From positions 1-50,446 of the forward strand of contig CAZZVB010000005.1 in the NCBI GenBank assembly GCA_964657445.1: DNA of 50,446 bases, given 5' to 3'. The position numbers were made by a program, and so were the translations under genes. The number at the start of each line of letters is the position of its first letter. The stretch's first letter is position 1. The notes below the pieces were generated by a model. It saw nothing but the letters and a program-made list of their open reading frames with translations. It was not told the origin of the DNA and did no database searches. Shown one piece after another: positions 39,047 through 46,868 of this stretch. This stretch comes from LMUY01 sp964657445. Lineage in GTDB: Bacteria > Pseudomonadota > Alphaproteobacteria > Acetobacterales > Acetobacteraceae.

Positions 39047-40269
39047 CAGCCAGATGCCAGGTCGTTCAGGCTCAGCATCGCGAGCAACAGGGAGGACACG
39101 ATCGCCGCCACTGCGGCGCCCATGATGATGGTGATCGCCGGCACCAGCAGCGACACCAGGCGGTTGACGCCGAGCCGGGTCTTTTCCTCGTGGATCTCTG
39201 CCGCGCGCAGCGACATCTGGCCGAGCTGCGCCGTCTCCTCGCCGAGCCGCAGCAGGTAGATCGTGCGCAGCGGCATGATGCCGGCCGCCGCCAGCGGCGC
39301 CGACAGGCCGGCACCGCCCTTGGCCGATTGCGTGGCAAGCTCCACCGCCGCCACGCCGGCGCGGTTGCCGATCGCCTCCGCCACGATGCCCAGCGCCGCG
39401 ATCAAGGGCACGCCGTTGGTCAGCAAGGTGCCCAAGGTGCGGGTGAAGCGCGCGGCCAGCACCTCACGCGACAGGCCGCCGATCACGGGGACGCGCAGCA
39501 GCAGCCGGTCCGCCGCGAGCCGCATGGCGGGCCGCTGCAAGGCTTGGCGCACCGCGACGCCGGCGAGGATCAGCAGCAGCAAGGCCCATAGCCCGTAATC
39601 GGACACCAATGCGCCGAAATCGATCAGCATCTGGGTGGACCGCGGCAGCGACGCGCCGTTCTGCTGGAACAGCGGCACGAACTGCGGCAGCACCTCGGTC
39701 AGCAACAGCGTGATCGAGCCGATTGCCGCGACGACCAGGATCGCCGGGTAGATCATTGCGGACTTCACCGTCGATGCCAGCGAGCGTTCCCGCTCCATCA
39801 AGGTGGCCAGCCGTTCCAGCGTGGGCGCCAAGGTCCCGCCCGCCTCGCCAGCCCGCACCAGGCCGATATACAGGCGCGGGAAGGACCGCGGCTGCGTCGC
39901 CAGCGCGGCCGCGAGCGGCGAGCCGTCGCGCACCGCGTCCCGGATGCGCCCCACCACGGCGGCCACGCGCTTGTTCGGCGCCGTGTCCACGAGGAAGCGC
40001 AGCGCGCGGTCGATGTCCTGCCCGGCCGACAGCATGATCGACAGCTCGCGGGTGATGTTGGTCAGTTCGGTGCGGCTCAGCGCTTCGCCACGCCCGAGTT
40101 CGAGGTTGAGCAGGCCGGTCAGCCCGCCGCCGCCCGAGAGTTGCGCCTTGACCGGGATCGAACCCTGGCGTTGCAGCGCGGCGATCACCGCCGCCTCGTC
40201 GGCCGCCTCCATCTCGCCACGCGCCATGACGCCGGCGCGGTCGATTGCGGTGTAGCGGTAGAGCGCCAT
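39046..40269 (-). CDS. gspF: Type II secretion inner-membrane platform protein
   Basis: A 407-residue GspF/PilC family protein. Two homologous cytoplasmic domains (A-L-S-R-T-E-L-T-N-I-T-R-E-L, about 68-170, and R-F-T-R-T-L-G-T-L-L-T-N-G-V-P-L, about 270-375) are separated by paired hydrophobic helices, with a last helix at the C terminus (V-P-A-I-T-I-I-M-G-A-A-V-A-A-I-V). Y-R-Y-T-A-I-D at the N terminus is family-typical. It anchors the GspE ATPase. One-base overlaps (TGATG) couple it to gspE and gspH. Confidence 0.94.
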   Translation of the reverse strand: MALYRYTAIDRAGVMARGEMEAADEAAVIAALQRQGSIPVKAQLSGGGGLTGLLNLELGRGEALSRTELTNITRELSIMLSAGQDIDRALRFLVDTAPNKRVAAVVGRIRDAVRDGSPLAAALATQPRSFPRLYIGLVRAGEAGGTLAPTLERLATLMERERSLASTVKSAMIYPAILVVAAIGSITLLLTEVLPQFVPLFQQNGASLPRSTQMLIDFGALVSDYGLWALLLLILAGVAVRQALQRPAMRLAADRLLLRVPVIGGLSREVLAARFTRTLGTLLTNGVPLIAALGIVAEAIGNRAGVAAVELATQSAKGGAGLSAPLAAAGIMPLRTIYLLRLGEETAQLGQMSLRAAEIHEEKTRLGVNRLVSLLVPAITIIMGAAVAAIVSSLLLAMLSLNDLASG

Positions 40270-41984
40270 CAGGCTTCGGCGCGAATGGCGCGGACCACTT
40301 CCTCGATCGTCGTCGTGCCGTCGAGCGCCGCGGCCACGCCGGTGTCGAACATGGTGGCCATCCCTGCCGCGACAGCGGCGCGCTCGATCTCCGAGCTGTC
40401 GGCGCGGGTGAAGATCAGCCGTTCGATCGTGGCGTCAGGCTGCAGGAACTCCGCGATCGCCTGCCGGCCGCGATAGCCGGTGTTGCGGCATTTGCCGCAG
40501 CCGACGGGATGCCACAGCACCGGGTCGCCGCCCTCGCAGCGGCGTTCCAGGTCGAAGCGGCGCACCATCTCCGGTGCGGCCGGCGCTGGGCGGCGGCAGT
40601 CCATGCAGAGCCGCCGCACCAGTCGCTGCGCCAGGATGCCGCGCAGCACGGCCGTCATCAGATAGTCCTCCAGCCCCATGTCGCGCAGCCGTGCGATGGT
40701 GGTGGCGGCGGAGTTGGTGTGAACGGTGGACAGCACCAGGTGCCCGGTCAGCGCCGCCTGCACCGCGATCTGCACCGTCTCGCCGTCGCGGATTTCGCCG
40801 ACCATGATCACGTCCGGATCCTGGCGCAGGATGGAGCGCAGCAGGGTCGCGAAGGTCAGCCCGATCTGCGGCTTGACCTGGATCTGGTTGATGCCGCGGA
40901 GCTGGTACTCGATCGGGTCCTCCACCGTGACCACCTTGCGGGTGATCGCGTTCAGACCGGTGAGCCCGGTGTAGAGCGTGGTGGTCTTGCCGCTGCCGGT
41001 CGGCCCGGTGACCAGCACGATGCCGTTCGGCAGGTCGAAGGTCTGCTGCAGCTTGCGCACCACCGCCGGGGCGAGGCCGAGCGCGCCGTAATCGAGCGAC
41101 ACCGCGGTGCGGTCGAGCACGCGAAGCACGACGGTTTCGCCATAGAGCGACGGAATGGTGGACACGCGGAAATCCACCTCGCTGCCGCGCACGGCCAGCT
41201 TGATGCGGCCGTCCTGCGGCAGGCGGCGCTCCGCGATATCCAGCCGGGACATGATCTTGATGCGGGAGATGATGGCGGCCGTCAGCCGCACCGGCGGGCT
41301 GTCCGCCTCGTGCAGCACGCCGTCATAACGGTAGCGCACCCGGAGACGGTCCTCGAACGGTTCGATGTGGATGTCGGACGCCTGGGTCTCGACGGCGCGG
41401 TTGATGATGCCGTTCACCAGGCGGATCACCGGCGCTTCGCTGGCGAGGTCCTTCAGGCGTTCGGCATCTTCCTCCAGCCGCTCGCCATCGCCGGTGGTTT
41501 CGACGGAAGGCGCGTCCTGGTCGGGGTATAGCCGGTCGAACGCCGCCTCCAGCTCGATCGGGACGGCGACCACGACGCGGACCCGGCAGCCCGTGGCCGC
41601 TCCGGCGGCGGAAGGGGTGAACCGGTCCAGCGGATCGGCCAGCGCCAGCGCCAGCGTCTCGCCGTCCTGCGAGACCGGCAGCGCACGCACGTGGCGCAGG
41701 AAGCGCCGGTTGAGCTGGGCCGCGGCGACAGGCTCCGCCGGGTAGTCTTCGGGCGCCGCCAACGGCAGGCCCAGCATGGAGGCGAAGCCGCGCGCGAGGT
41801 CCCGTTCGTTCACCAGGCCGAGCTGGATGAGCACCCGGTCCAGGCGCTGGCCGTTCTCCTCCGCGACCCGGCGGCCACGCTCGATGGTGCGCGCGTCGCA
41901 CTGCCCCTGGCTTTCCAGCAGCGCCACGACCGCGTTGGCGGCCTCATCGGGGGAGGTGAAGTCGAGCGGGAGCGGCTGGTCCAT
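40269..41984 (-). CDS. gspE: Type II secretion ATPase
   Basis: A 571-residue secretion ATPase. The N-terminal domain (about 1-150, including the L-G-L-V-N-E-R-D-L-A-R-G-F-A pattern) would bind GspL. Walker A is G-P-T-G-S-G-K-T-T, followed by the Asp box V-E-D-P-I-E-Y, Walker B region I-M-V-G-E-I-R-D and the His box H-T-N-S-A. A C-terminal zinc site has C-M-D-C and C-G-K-C, the tetracysteine of T2SS and T4P ATPases. It powers pseudopilus assembly. First gene of the operon gspE-F-H-D-panC; the region upstream contains only a broken gene. Confidence 0.94.
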   Translation of the reverse strand: MDQPLPLDFTSPDEAANAVVALLESQGQCDARTIERGRRVAEENGQRLDRVLIQLGLVNERDLARGFASMLGLPLAAPEDYPAEPVAAAQLNRRFLRHVRALPVSQDGETLALALADPLDRFTPSAAGAATGCRVRVVVAVPIELEAAFDRLYPDQDAPSVETTGDGERLEEDAERLKDLASEAPVIRLVNGIINRAVETQASDIHIEPFEDRLRVRYRYDGVLHEADSPPVRLTAAIISRIKIMSRLDIAERRLPQDGRIKLAVRGSEVDFRVSTIPSLYGETVVLRVLDRTAVSLDYGALGLAPAVVRKLQQTFDLPNGIVLVTGPTGSGKTTTLYTGLTGLNAITRKVVTVEDPIEYQLRGINQIQVKPQIGLTFATLLRSILRQDPDVIMVGEIRDGETVQIAVQAALTGHLVLSTVHTNSAATTIARLRDMGLEDYLMTAVLRGILAQRLVRRLCMDCRRPAPAAPEMVRRFDLERRCEGGDPVLWHPVGCGKCRNTGYRGRQAIAEFLQPDATIERLIFTRADSSEIERAAVAAGMATMFDTGVAAALDGTTTIEEVVRAIRAEA

Positions 41985-42124
41985 GACCGGGTCAACGTTC
42001 TTGTGTGCAGTGTGGATGCTTCCACCCTATCGCATGGAATGATCTCTGCTGGCATCCCGTGTGTGTTGGAGTGCCCCGTGGCTTTCAGCAACTTCCTGTT
42101 TCCGGAAGCCGCGACAAGGATCGA

Positions 42125-42470
42125 GTTGGGTGTGGCGTCACGTGTTCGCCGCCGACAGCGATGCGGAGGCCGAGCGGATCGACCTGCTTGCCTTCGCCGC
42201 CATGCAGGAACACCGCGCCGCGATGCGCAAACAGGTCGAACTCGGGCGGGCGTCACCATGGCCCCTGCCCCGGCCAGCCCCGTCGCCCGCACCGACCCAC
42301 GGCACGCGCTGCTCTACGGGCCGCCTGCCACGGTGGCCGAACAGGTGGCGGAGGTGAAGGCCACGGGGCGTCGGCGGGTTGATCCTGAACTTCCGGCTCG
42401 GCCCGATGAGTTACGACGCCGCCGGCGTAGCCTCACGCTGTTCGCGCAGAAGGTTGCGACAGCGTTGTAA
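42125..42470 (+). pseudogene. Remnant of a luciferase-like (LLM class) flavin monooxygenase
   Basis: Three reading frames together spell the C terminus of an LLM-class oxidoreductase. First V-F-A-A-D-S-D-A-E-A-E-R-I then F-A-A-M-Q-E-H-R-A-A-M-R-K-Q in one frame, next L-Y-G-P-P-A-T-V-A-E-Q-V-A-E-V-K in another, then L-I-L-N-F-R-L-G-P-M-S-Y-D back in the first, and R-S-L-T-L-F-A-Q-K-V-A-T-A-L to the stop at 42470 in the second. At least three frameshifts are needed, and the N-terminal two thirds is missing. It occupies most of the 503 bases between gspE and the chemotaxis gene. Confidence 0.7.
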
Positions 42471-42487
42471 GCGATTACCGAGGTATC

Positions 42488-44611
42488 CTACGCGGTCTGC
42501 AGCACATAGGGCGAAGGCGTGGTGGGAACCTCCACGCGGAAATGCGCGATCATGCGGGCCAAGCTGTCGGTCTGCTGCGCCAAAGCGTGCGCGGCGGCAG
42601 TCGATTGCTCAACCATCGCGGCATTTTGCTGCGTGACGAGATCCATGCGGCTTACTGTGGAGTTCACCTCTTGCAGGCCACCCGCCTGGGCTTTTGCCGC
42701 GGCCGCGATCTCCGCCACCACCGCATCGATATCAGTGACCTGGGCGGCAATCCGCCGCAGCGCCTCCCCCGCCTCGCCGACTAGCTCAACCCCCGACGTG
42801 ACGTGTCTGCTGGACTCCAAGATCAAACTCTTGATCTCCTTGGCAGCGCCCGCCGAACGCTGCGCCAGCGCCCGCACCTCGGATGCGACGACGGCAAATC
42901 CCCGCCCGGTGTCGCCGGCCCGCGCCGCCTCCACCCCGGCGTTCAGCGCGAGCAAGTTCGTCTGGAACGCGATCTCGTCGATCAGGCTGACGATTTGGCC
43001 GATCTGCTGGGCGGAGGCCTTGATCCCATCCATCGCCTGGATCGCACGATCCACCACGGCGTGCGACCGGCCGGCATGGTCCCGCGCCGCGCCCACCACG
43101 TCATGCGCATGGCTCGCCCCCTCGGCGGTCTGCCGCACGGTCGAGGTGATCTGTTCCAGCATAGCCGCCGTTTGCCCGAGATTGGCGGCCTGCTGCTCCG
43201 TGCGGCTCGCGAGATCGTCCGAGGCGGACGCGATCTCCTTGTTGCCGGACCGTATCGTGTCGATCGTGTTCGCCACGCCGCCGATGGTGTCTGCCAGCCG
43301 GAGAACGGTTAAGTTGAAGTCGGCGCGCAGCCGCTCGTAGCCGGCCGCGAACTCCTCATCCAGTTGGTGGATCAGGTCTCCGGCTGCCAGCTTGCTCAGC
43401 GCGCCGGCCAACTTGTCCACCACGTGCTGCTGCTTCGACGATTCGGCAGCCCTTGCGGCCTCCGCCTCGCGCCGCTCGGCGTCGGCCCGCTCGCGCTGGG
43501 CAACAGCCTCGGCCTCTAGCTGCCGCGCCCGCCGGCCTGATTCCCGCATCGAAAACAGTGCCTGGGACATGCTGCCGATCTCGTCTCTGCGGCGCTGGTC
43601 GGGCACGTCGCAATCCAAATCGCCGCTGCCGACCCGGCGCATAGCCGTCGCCAGCCGGCCGATCGGCCGCGTAATCGAAAGTCCCACGACGACTGACAGG
43701 ACCAAGCCCAGGACGCATCCGCCCGCAGCGGCGGCGATCGTCGTCATCCGGGTGAAGGATTGCGCCCGCAGCGCATCTTGGCGGCGCTGCTCGCGCTCGG
43801 CTTCGATCCGCTGCGTCAGCCGATCCATCACCGAGTCCGCCTGCGCCACCACCGTGCCCACCGCCTTCAGCCGCACGTCGCTTTCGGCATTGGCGGCATC
43901 GAAGGCCACGATCGCCGGCTCGAGACGGTCGAGTTGCTTGATGGTCGTCGCGACCAGGCGGCTCACGCGCGCAGGCACGTTCGTCGAGGTCTGCGGCACC
44001 AGGAGCAGAGCCGCCTTGAGCGCCGGCACCGCAGCAACGGCCATTTGTCCGTTCGCGGCGACAGCGCTGGCCGCGTAGCGCGCGGCCAGCGTCAGCACGG
44101 ACCCCGAGGTTGCAAGCGCTGCGGCGGTCGCATCGGCGGTGTCGCGGTCCGGCGCTTCGCTGGCGGACCGCGCCAAAGCCGTCAGCGCGTTTTGGACGCC
44201 CACAACCGCCTCAATGATCGCAGCAGACGAATCCCGCCGTGCAGACGCCGCAGCCATTACCTCCTTGAGCGAAACCTCTACCTCGCCTGCCGTGGCGGAA
44301 AAGGCGGCAGCGCCATCGCCGGCCAGCGCCTTGCTCTGATCCGAAAACGCCGTCAGGGCAGACAGGGCCGCCTCGCGATGCGCCGTATCGCCGAGGCGCA
44401 GAAACTCCGCCAATTGCCATTGGGCGGTGCGCAGGGCGAGTGCGACCTTCATCAGTTGCTGATAGCCCGCGCGGGCTACCGCCTCCGCCCCGGCCGCTGC
44501 TTCCGCCTGGCTTTGCGCACGGAAATTCAACGCCGACGCGCCAAGCTGCAGCAGCACCAGAACGACGAACCCACCCAGGATGCGGGTTCGAATCGAATGT
44601 AGACGGTTCAT
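42488..44611 (-). CDS. Methyl-accepting chemotaxis protein
   Basis: A 707-residue transducer from ATG 44611 (an upstream ATG at 44653 would overlap the previous gene). A first membrane helix (about 9-30), an Ala-rich helical sensor region of about 290 residues and a second membrane helix (about 293-315) are followed by HAMP (P-I-G-R-L-A-T-A-M). The signalling domain contains the highly conserved hairpin I-A-F-Q-T-N-L-L-A-L-N-A-G-V-E-A-A-R-A-G and A-S-E-V-R-A-L-A-Q-R-S. No C-terminal CheR/CheB pentapeptide is obvious. It lies 22 bases after a TRAP-type binding protein, so the pair may sense a ligand together. Confidence 0.9.
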   Translation of the reverse strand: MNRLHSIRTRILGGFVVLVLLQLGASALNFRAQSQAEAAAGAEAVARAGYQQLMKVALALRTAQWQLAEFLRLGDTAHREAALSALTAFSDQSKALAGDGAAAFSATAGEVEVSLKEVMAAASARRDSSAAIIEAVVGVQNALTALARSASEAPDRDTADATAAALATSGSVLTLAARYAASAVAANGQMAVAAVPALKAALLLVPQTSTNVPARVSRLVATTIKQLDRLEPAIVAFDAANAESDVRLKAVGTVVAQADSVMDRLTQRIEAEREQRRQDALRAQSFTRMTTIAAAAGGCVLGLVLSVVVGLSITRPIGRLATAMRRVGSGDLDCDVPDQRRRDEIGSMSQALFSMRESGRRARQLEAEAVAQRERADAERREAEAARAAESSKQQHVVDKLAGALSKLAAGDLIHQLDEEFAAGYERLRADFNLTVLRLADTIGGVANTIDTIRSGNKEIASASDDLASRTEQQAANLGQTAAMLEQITSTVRQTAEGASHAHDVVGAARDHAGRSHAVVDRAIQAMDGIKASAQQIGQIVSLIDEIAFQTNLLALNAGVEAARAGDTGRGFAVVASEVRALAQRSAGAAKEIKSLILESSRHVTSGVELVGEAGEALRRIAAQVTDIDAVVAEIAAAAKAQAGGLQEVNSTVSRMDLVTQQNAAMVEQSTAAAHALAQQTDSLARMIAHFRVEVPTTPSPYVLQTA

Positions 44612-44633
44612 GCGGCTTGCCGGTCCACCACGA

Positions 44634-45632
44634 CTAGGCGCCCGCCGCGACAAGCTGCCGCATCAGTTCGGGACCGAATTTTTCACCCAGCGTATGCACG
44701 GCCGGCCGAGCCGCTGCCATGAAACCTTCGATGTCCAAATGGTCCACCACCGTCATGCCGGCCGCCACCAGTTGGCCAACACCGTCCCGCGCGGCTGCCT
44801 CGGCGACCTCACGCGTTTTAATGCCACCCAGCTTGGCGCAGGCCATCAGGGCGGCACGCTGCGGCGGCGTGAGATCCTCCATCAGGTCAGCCGATGCGAC
44901 GATGAACGCCGCGCTGTAGATGTGGCCGGTCAGGGACAGGTATTTCTGAACCTCATTCAGTTTGTTGCCCTGGATCACGCTGATCGGATTTTCCTGCGCA
45001 TCGAACCGGCCGGTCTGCAGGGCGACGCGCAACTCGCCGAAGGGTAAGGCGCCGGGCTCCGCGCCGAGCGCCCGGAAGCTCACCAACTCCACCTCCGACT
45101 GCGGAACGCGCAGCTTCAGGCCGGCAAGGTCGGCCGGCGTGCGGATCGGGCGGTTCGACGTGATATGGCGCAAACCGTTCTCCGCCCAGGCCAGGACGGC
45201 GATCCCCTTGGCCCCCATTGCGTCAGCGAGGTCCGCGCCGATCCTGCCATCCAGCGTCGCGCGGGCCCGGTCAGCCGATTTGAACAAAAACGGCGTGTCC
45301 AACAGGCCGATCGACGGCGCGATATTACCGGCCGCCGACGTCGAGCTCAGCGCCATGTCCAGTGTCCCGTCAGCGCAGGCGCGGAGCATCGCCAATTCGT
45401 CGCCCAACTCCGCATGGCCGTGAACCTCAATCCGGAGCACCGGCGCCAAAACCGGGTCCGCCGCCGCGGCAGCCGCCAGGGTTTTGCTTCCCTGGTCGAA
45501 ATGCGTGTTGTCCGGGTTGTTGTGGCCCAGACGGACCACCCGCACGGCGGCCCTCGCGACGTGCGGCATCGCAAGCCCAGCCGCAGCCGCAGACCCCAGC
45601 ACGCCACGGCGCGTGATCATCCCCACCATCAC
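44634..45632 (-). CDS. dctP: TRAP-type substrate-binding protein (DctP family)
   Basis: A 332-residue periplasmic binding protein. The N terminus has a Tat-like T-R-R-G-V-L-G and hydrophobic stretch, cut after V-A-R-A (about residue 28). R-L-G-H-N-N-P-D-N-T-H-F, L-R-V-P-Q-S-E, and the ligand-site R-F-D-A-Q-E-N-P-I-S-V-I match DctP proteins, whose conserved Arg in L-R-V-P binds the carboxylate of organic-acid ligands. No dctQ or dctM permease genes are present; instead a chemotaxis receptor follows directly. Confidence 0.87.
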   Translation of the reverse strand: MMVGMITRRGVLGSAAAAGLAMPHVARAAVRVVRLGHNNPDNTHFDQGSKTLAAAAAADPVLAPVLRIEVHGHAELGDELAMLRACADGTLDMALSSTSAAGNIAPSIGLLDTPFLFKSADRARATLDGRIGADLADAMGAKGIAVLAWAENGLRHITSNRPIRTPADLAGLKLRVPQSEVELVSFRALGAEPGALPFGELRVALQTGRFDAQENPISVIQGNKLNEVQKYLSLTGHIYSAAFIVASADLMEDLTPPQRAALMACAKLGGIKTREVAEAAARDGVGQLVAAGMTVVDHLDIEGFMAAARPAVHTLGEKFGPELMRQLVAAGA

Positions 45633-45760
45633 TGATCCTTCCGTTCACGATGGCCGATCATCGCCGGAAGTCGTTTCGAACAGGTTGACGGCAACGCCGC
45701 TGGCCGCTTGCGCATGCCGCAAGGCTGTGGATGGCTCCCGCCAGATCAAAGGACTCAATC

Positions 45761-46387
45761 ATGCCCCTTGCCCATTGGCTCGCCTTCGTTGGCGCGTCCG
45801 CCGTGCTGCTGGCCATTCCTGGTCCAACAGTGTTGCTCATCGTTTCCTACGCGCTCGGCCACGGCAGGAAGCCGGCTGCCGCGATCGTCGCAGGGGTAGC
45901 ACTGGGCGACGTCACTGCCATGACGACGTCCATGCTCGGCTTGGGAGCCGTGCTCGCGACGTCAGCGCTGGTGTTCACTGGGCTGCGCTGGGTCGGCGGA
46001 GCCTACCTCATCTATCTTGGAATCAAGCTATGGCGCGCGCCCGTTGGTGCGGATGCATTCGAAGCTGCTCCGATGGCAAGTCCTCTCCGCATGTTTGCTC
46101 ATGCCTACGCCGTGACGGCACTGAACCCTAAAAGCATCATCTTCTTCGTCGCGTTCGTTCCGCAGTTCCTGGATGACTCGCGCGCCCTCCTGCCGCAGGC
46201 AGCGGTCCTGGTGATCACCTTCGTTGTCATGGCGACAGTGAACTCAATCGGCTTCGCGCTCTTGGCCTCGGCGGCACGGCAGCGGCTGAAGCAGGCACGC
46301 GTGCAGCGGGTCGTGAACAGAACAGGCGGCAGTCTGCTGATCGGCGCCGGGATCTTCGCTTTCGGATGGAAACGGGCGGCCGGATAG
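45761..46387 (+). CDS. LysE/RhtB family amino-acid exporter
   Basis: A 208-residue membrane protein with about six hydrophobic segments. A-I-P-G-P-T-V-L-L-I-V near the N terminus, the G-L-R-W-V-G-G-A-Y-L-I-Y-L-G-I-K-L-W motif and N-P-K-S-I-I-F-F-V-A-F-V-P-Q-F are signatures of the LysE/RhtB family (export of threonine, homoserine or related amino acids). ATG 45761 was chosen for the AAAGGA site seven bases upstream. It is divergent from the TRAP binding-protein gene. No adjacent LysR regulator is seen. Substrate unknown. Confidence 0.87.
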   Translation: MPLAHWLAFVGASAVLLAIPGPTVLLIVSYALGHGRKPAAAIVAGVALGDVTAMTTSMLGLGAVLATSALVFTGLRWVGGAYLIYLGIKLWRAPVGADAFEAAPMASPLRMFAHAYAVTALNPKSIIFFVAFVPQFLDDSRALLPQAAVLVITFVVMATVNSIGFALLASAARQRLKQARVQRVVNRTGGSLLIGAGIFAFGWKRAAG

Positions 46388-46442
46388 GCGGAAATCGCGC
46401 CAAGACTGCAAGCTTCGAGCGCTTCTCGCACCCTCACAGCAG

Positions 46443-46466
46443 CCCTCTCCCGCTCGCAGCAGAGGG
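46443..46466. terminator. Hairpin between convergent genes
   Basis: CCCTCT (46443-46448) pairs with AGAGGG (46461-46466), and a run of A (46470-46474) follows on the plus strand. It lies between the convergent ends of the LysE gene (46387) and the VOC gene (46477). Read on the minus strand a T-run precedes the stem, so termination of the plus-strand side is not canonical. It shares AGAGGGAG with the hairpin at 33136-33170. Confidence 0.45.
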
Positions 46467-46476
46467 AGGAAAAACG

Positions 46477-46857
46477 TCAGCCCCGCTGCAGCAACTCGAC
46501 CCGGACACCGTCCGGCGCCTGGATGAAGGCGATCTTCAGGTCGGGCCGCAGCGATGTCGGCGGCATGGTGAACTCGACGCCCTTGGCCGTCATCTCGCTG
46601 ACGACTGCGTCCAGGTCCTCCACCGCCAGGCCGATATGCTCCACGCCCAGGAAGGGCGGCGTGGGCGGCGCGGGCGTGCCGGGTGGAACCTGATCGATGA
46701 ACAGCCGCAGACCGGCCAGGCTCAGGATGACCCGAAGCACCGGGCCGTTCTGCACGCGGTCCAGTTCGGTGGCGCCGAGCACGCTGGTGTAGAACCCGGC
46801 GGCGGCGGCCGGGTCTGGGCTGCGGAGGTGGATGTGGTCATAGGTGAAGGCGGTCAT
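46477..46857 (-). CDS. VOC (glyoxalase/bleomycin-resistance-fold) family protein
   Basis: A 126-residue single-domain protein with two beta-alpha-beta-beta-beta halves. Candidate metal ligands are the His in Y-D-H-I-H-L at the start, a Glu/Asp in the first half, the His in V-E-H-I-G-L and the Glu in V-E-L-L-Q near the end. AAGGA precedes the ATG at 46857. It is the third gene of an operon with a methylsuccinyl-CoA-dehydrogenase-like and a mesaconyl-CoA-isomerase-like gene. Methylmalonyl/ethylmalonyl-CoA epimerases belong to this fold, but the motifs look like generic VOC, so that role is only a possibility. Confidence 0.75.
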   Translation of the reverse strand: MTAFTYDHIHLRSPDPAAAAGFYTSVLGATELDRVQNGPVLRVILSLAGLRLFIDQVPPGTPAPPTPPFLGVEHIGLAVEDLDAVVSEMTAKGVEFTMPPTSLRPDLKIAFIQAPDGVRVELLQRG

Positions 46858-46868
46858 TCGGTGGTTCC

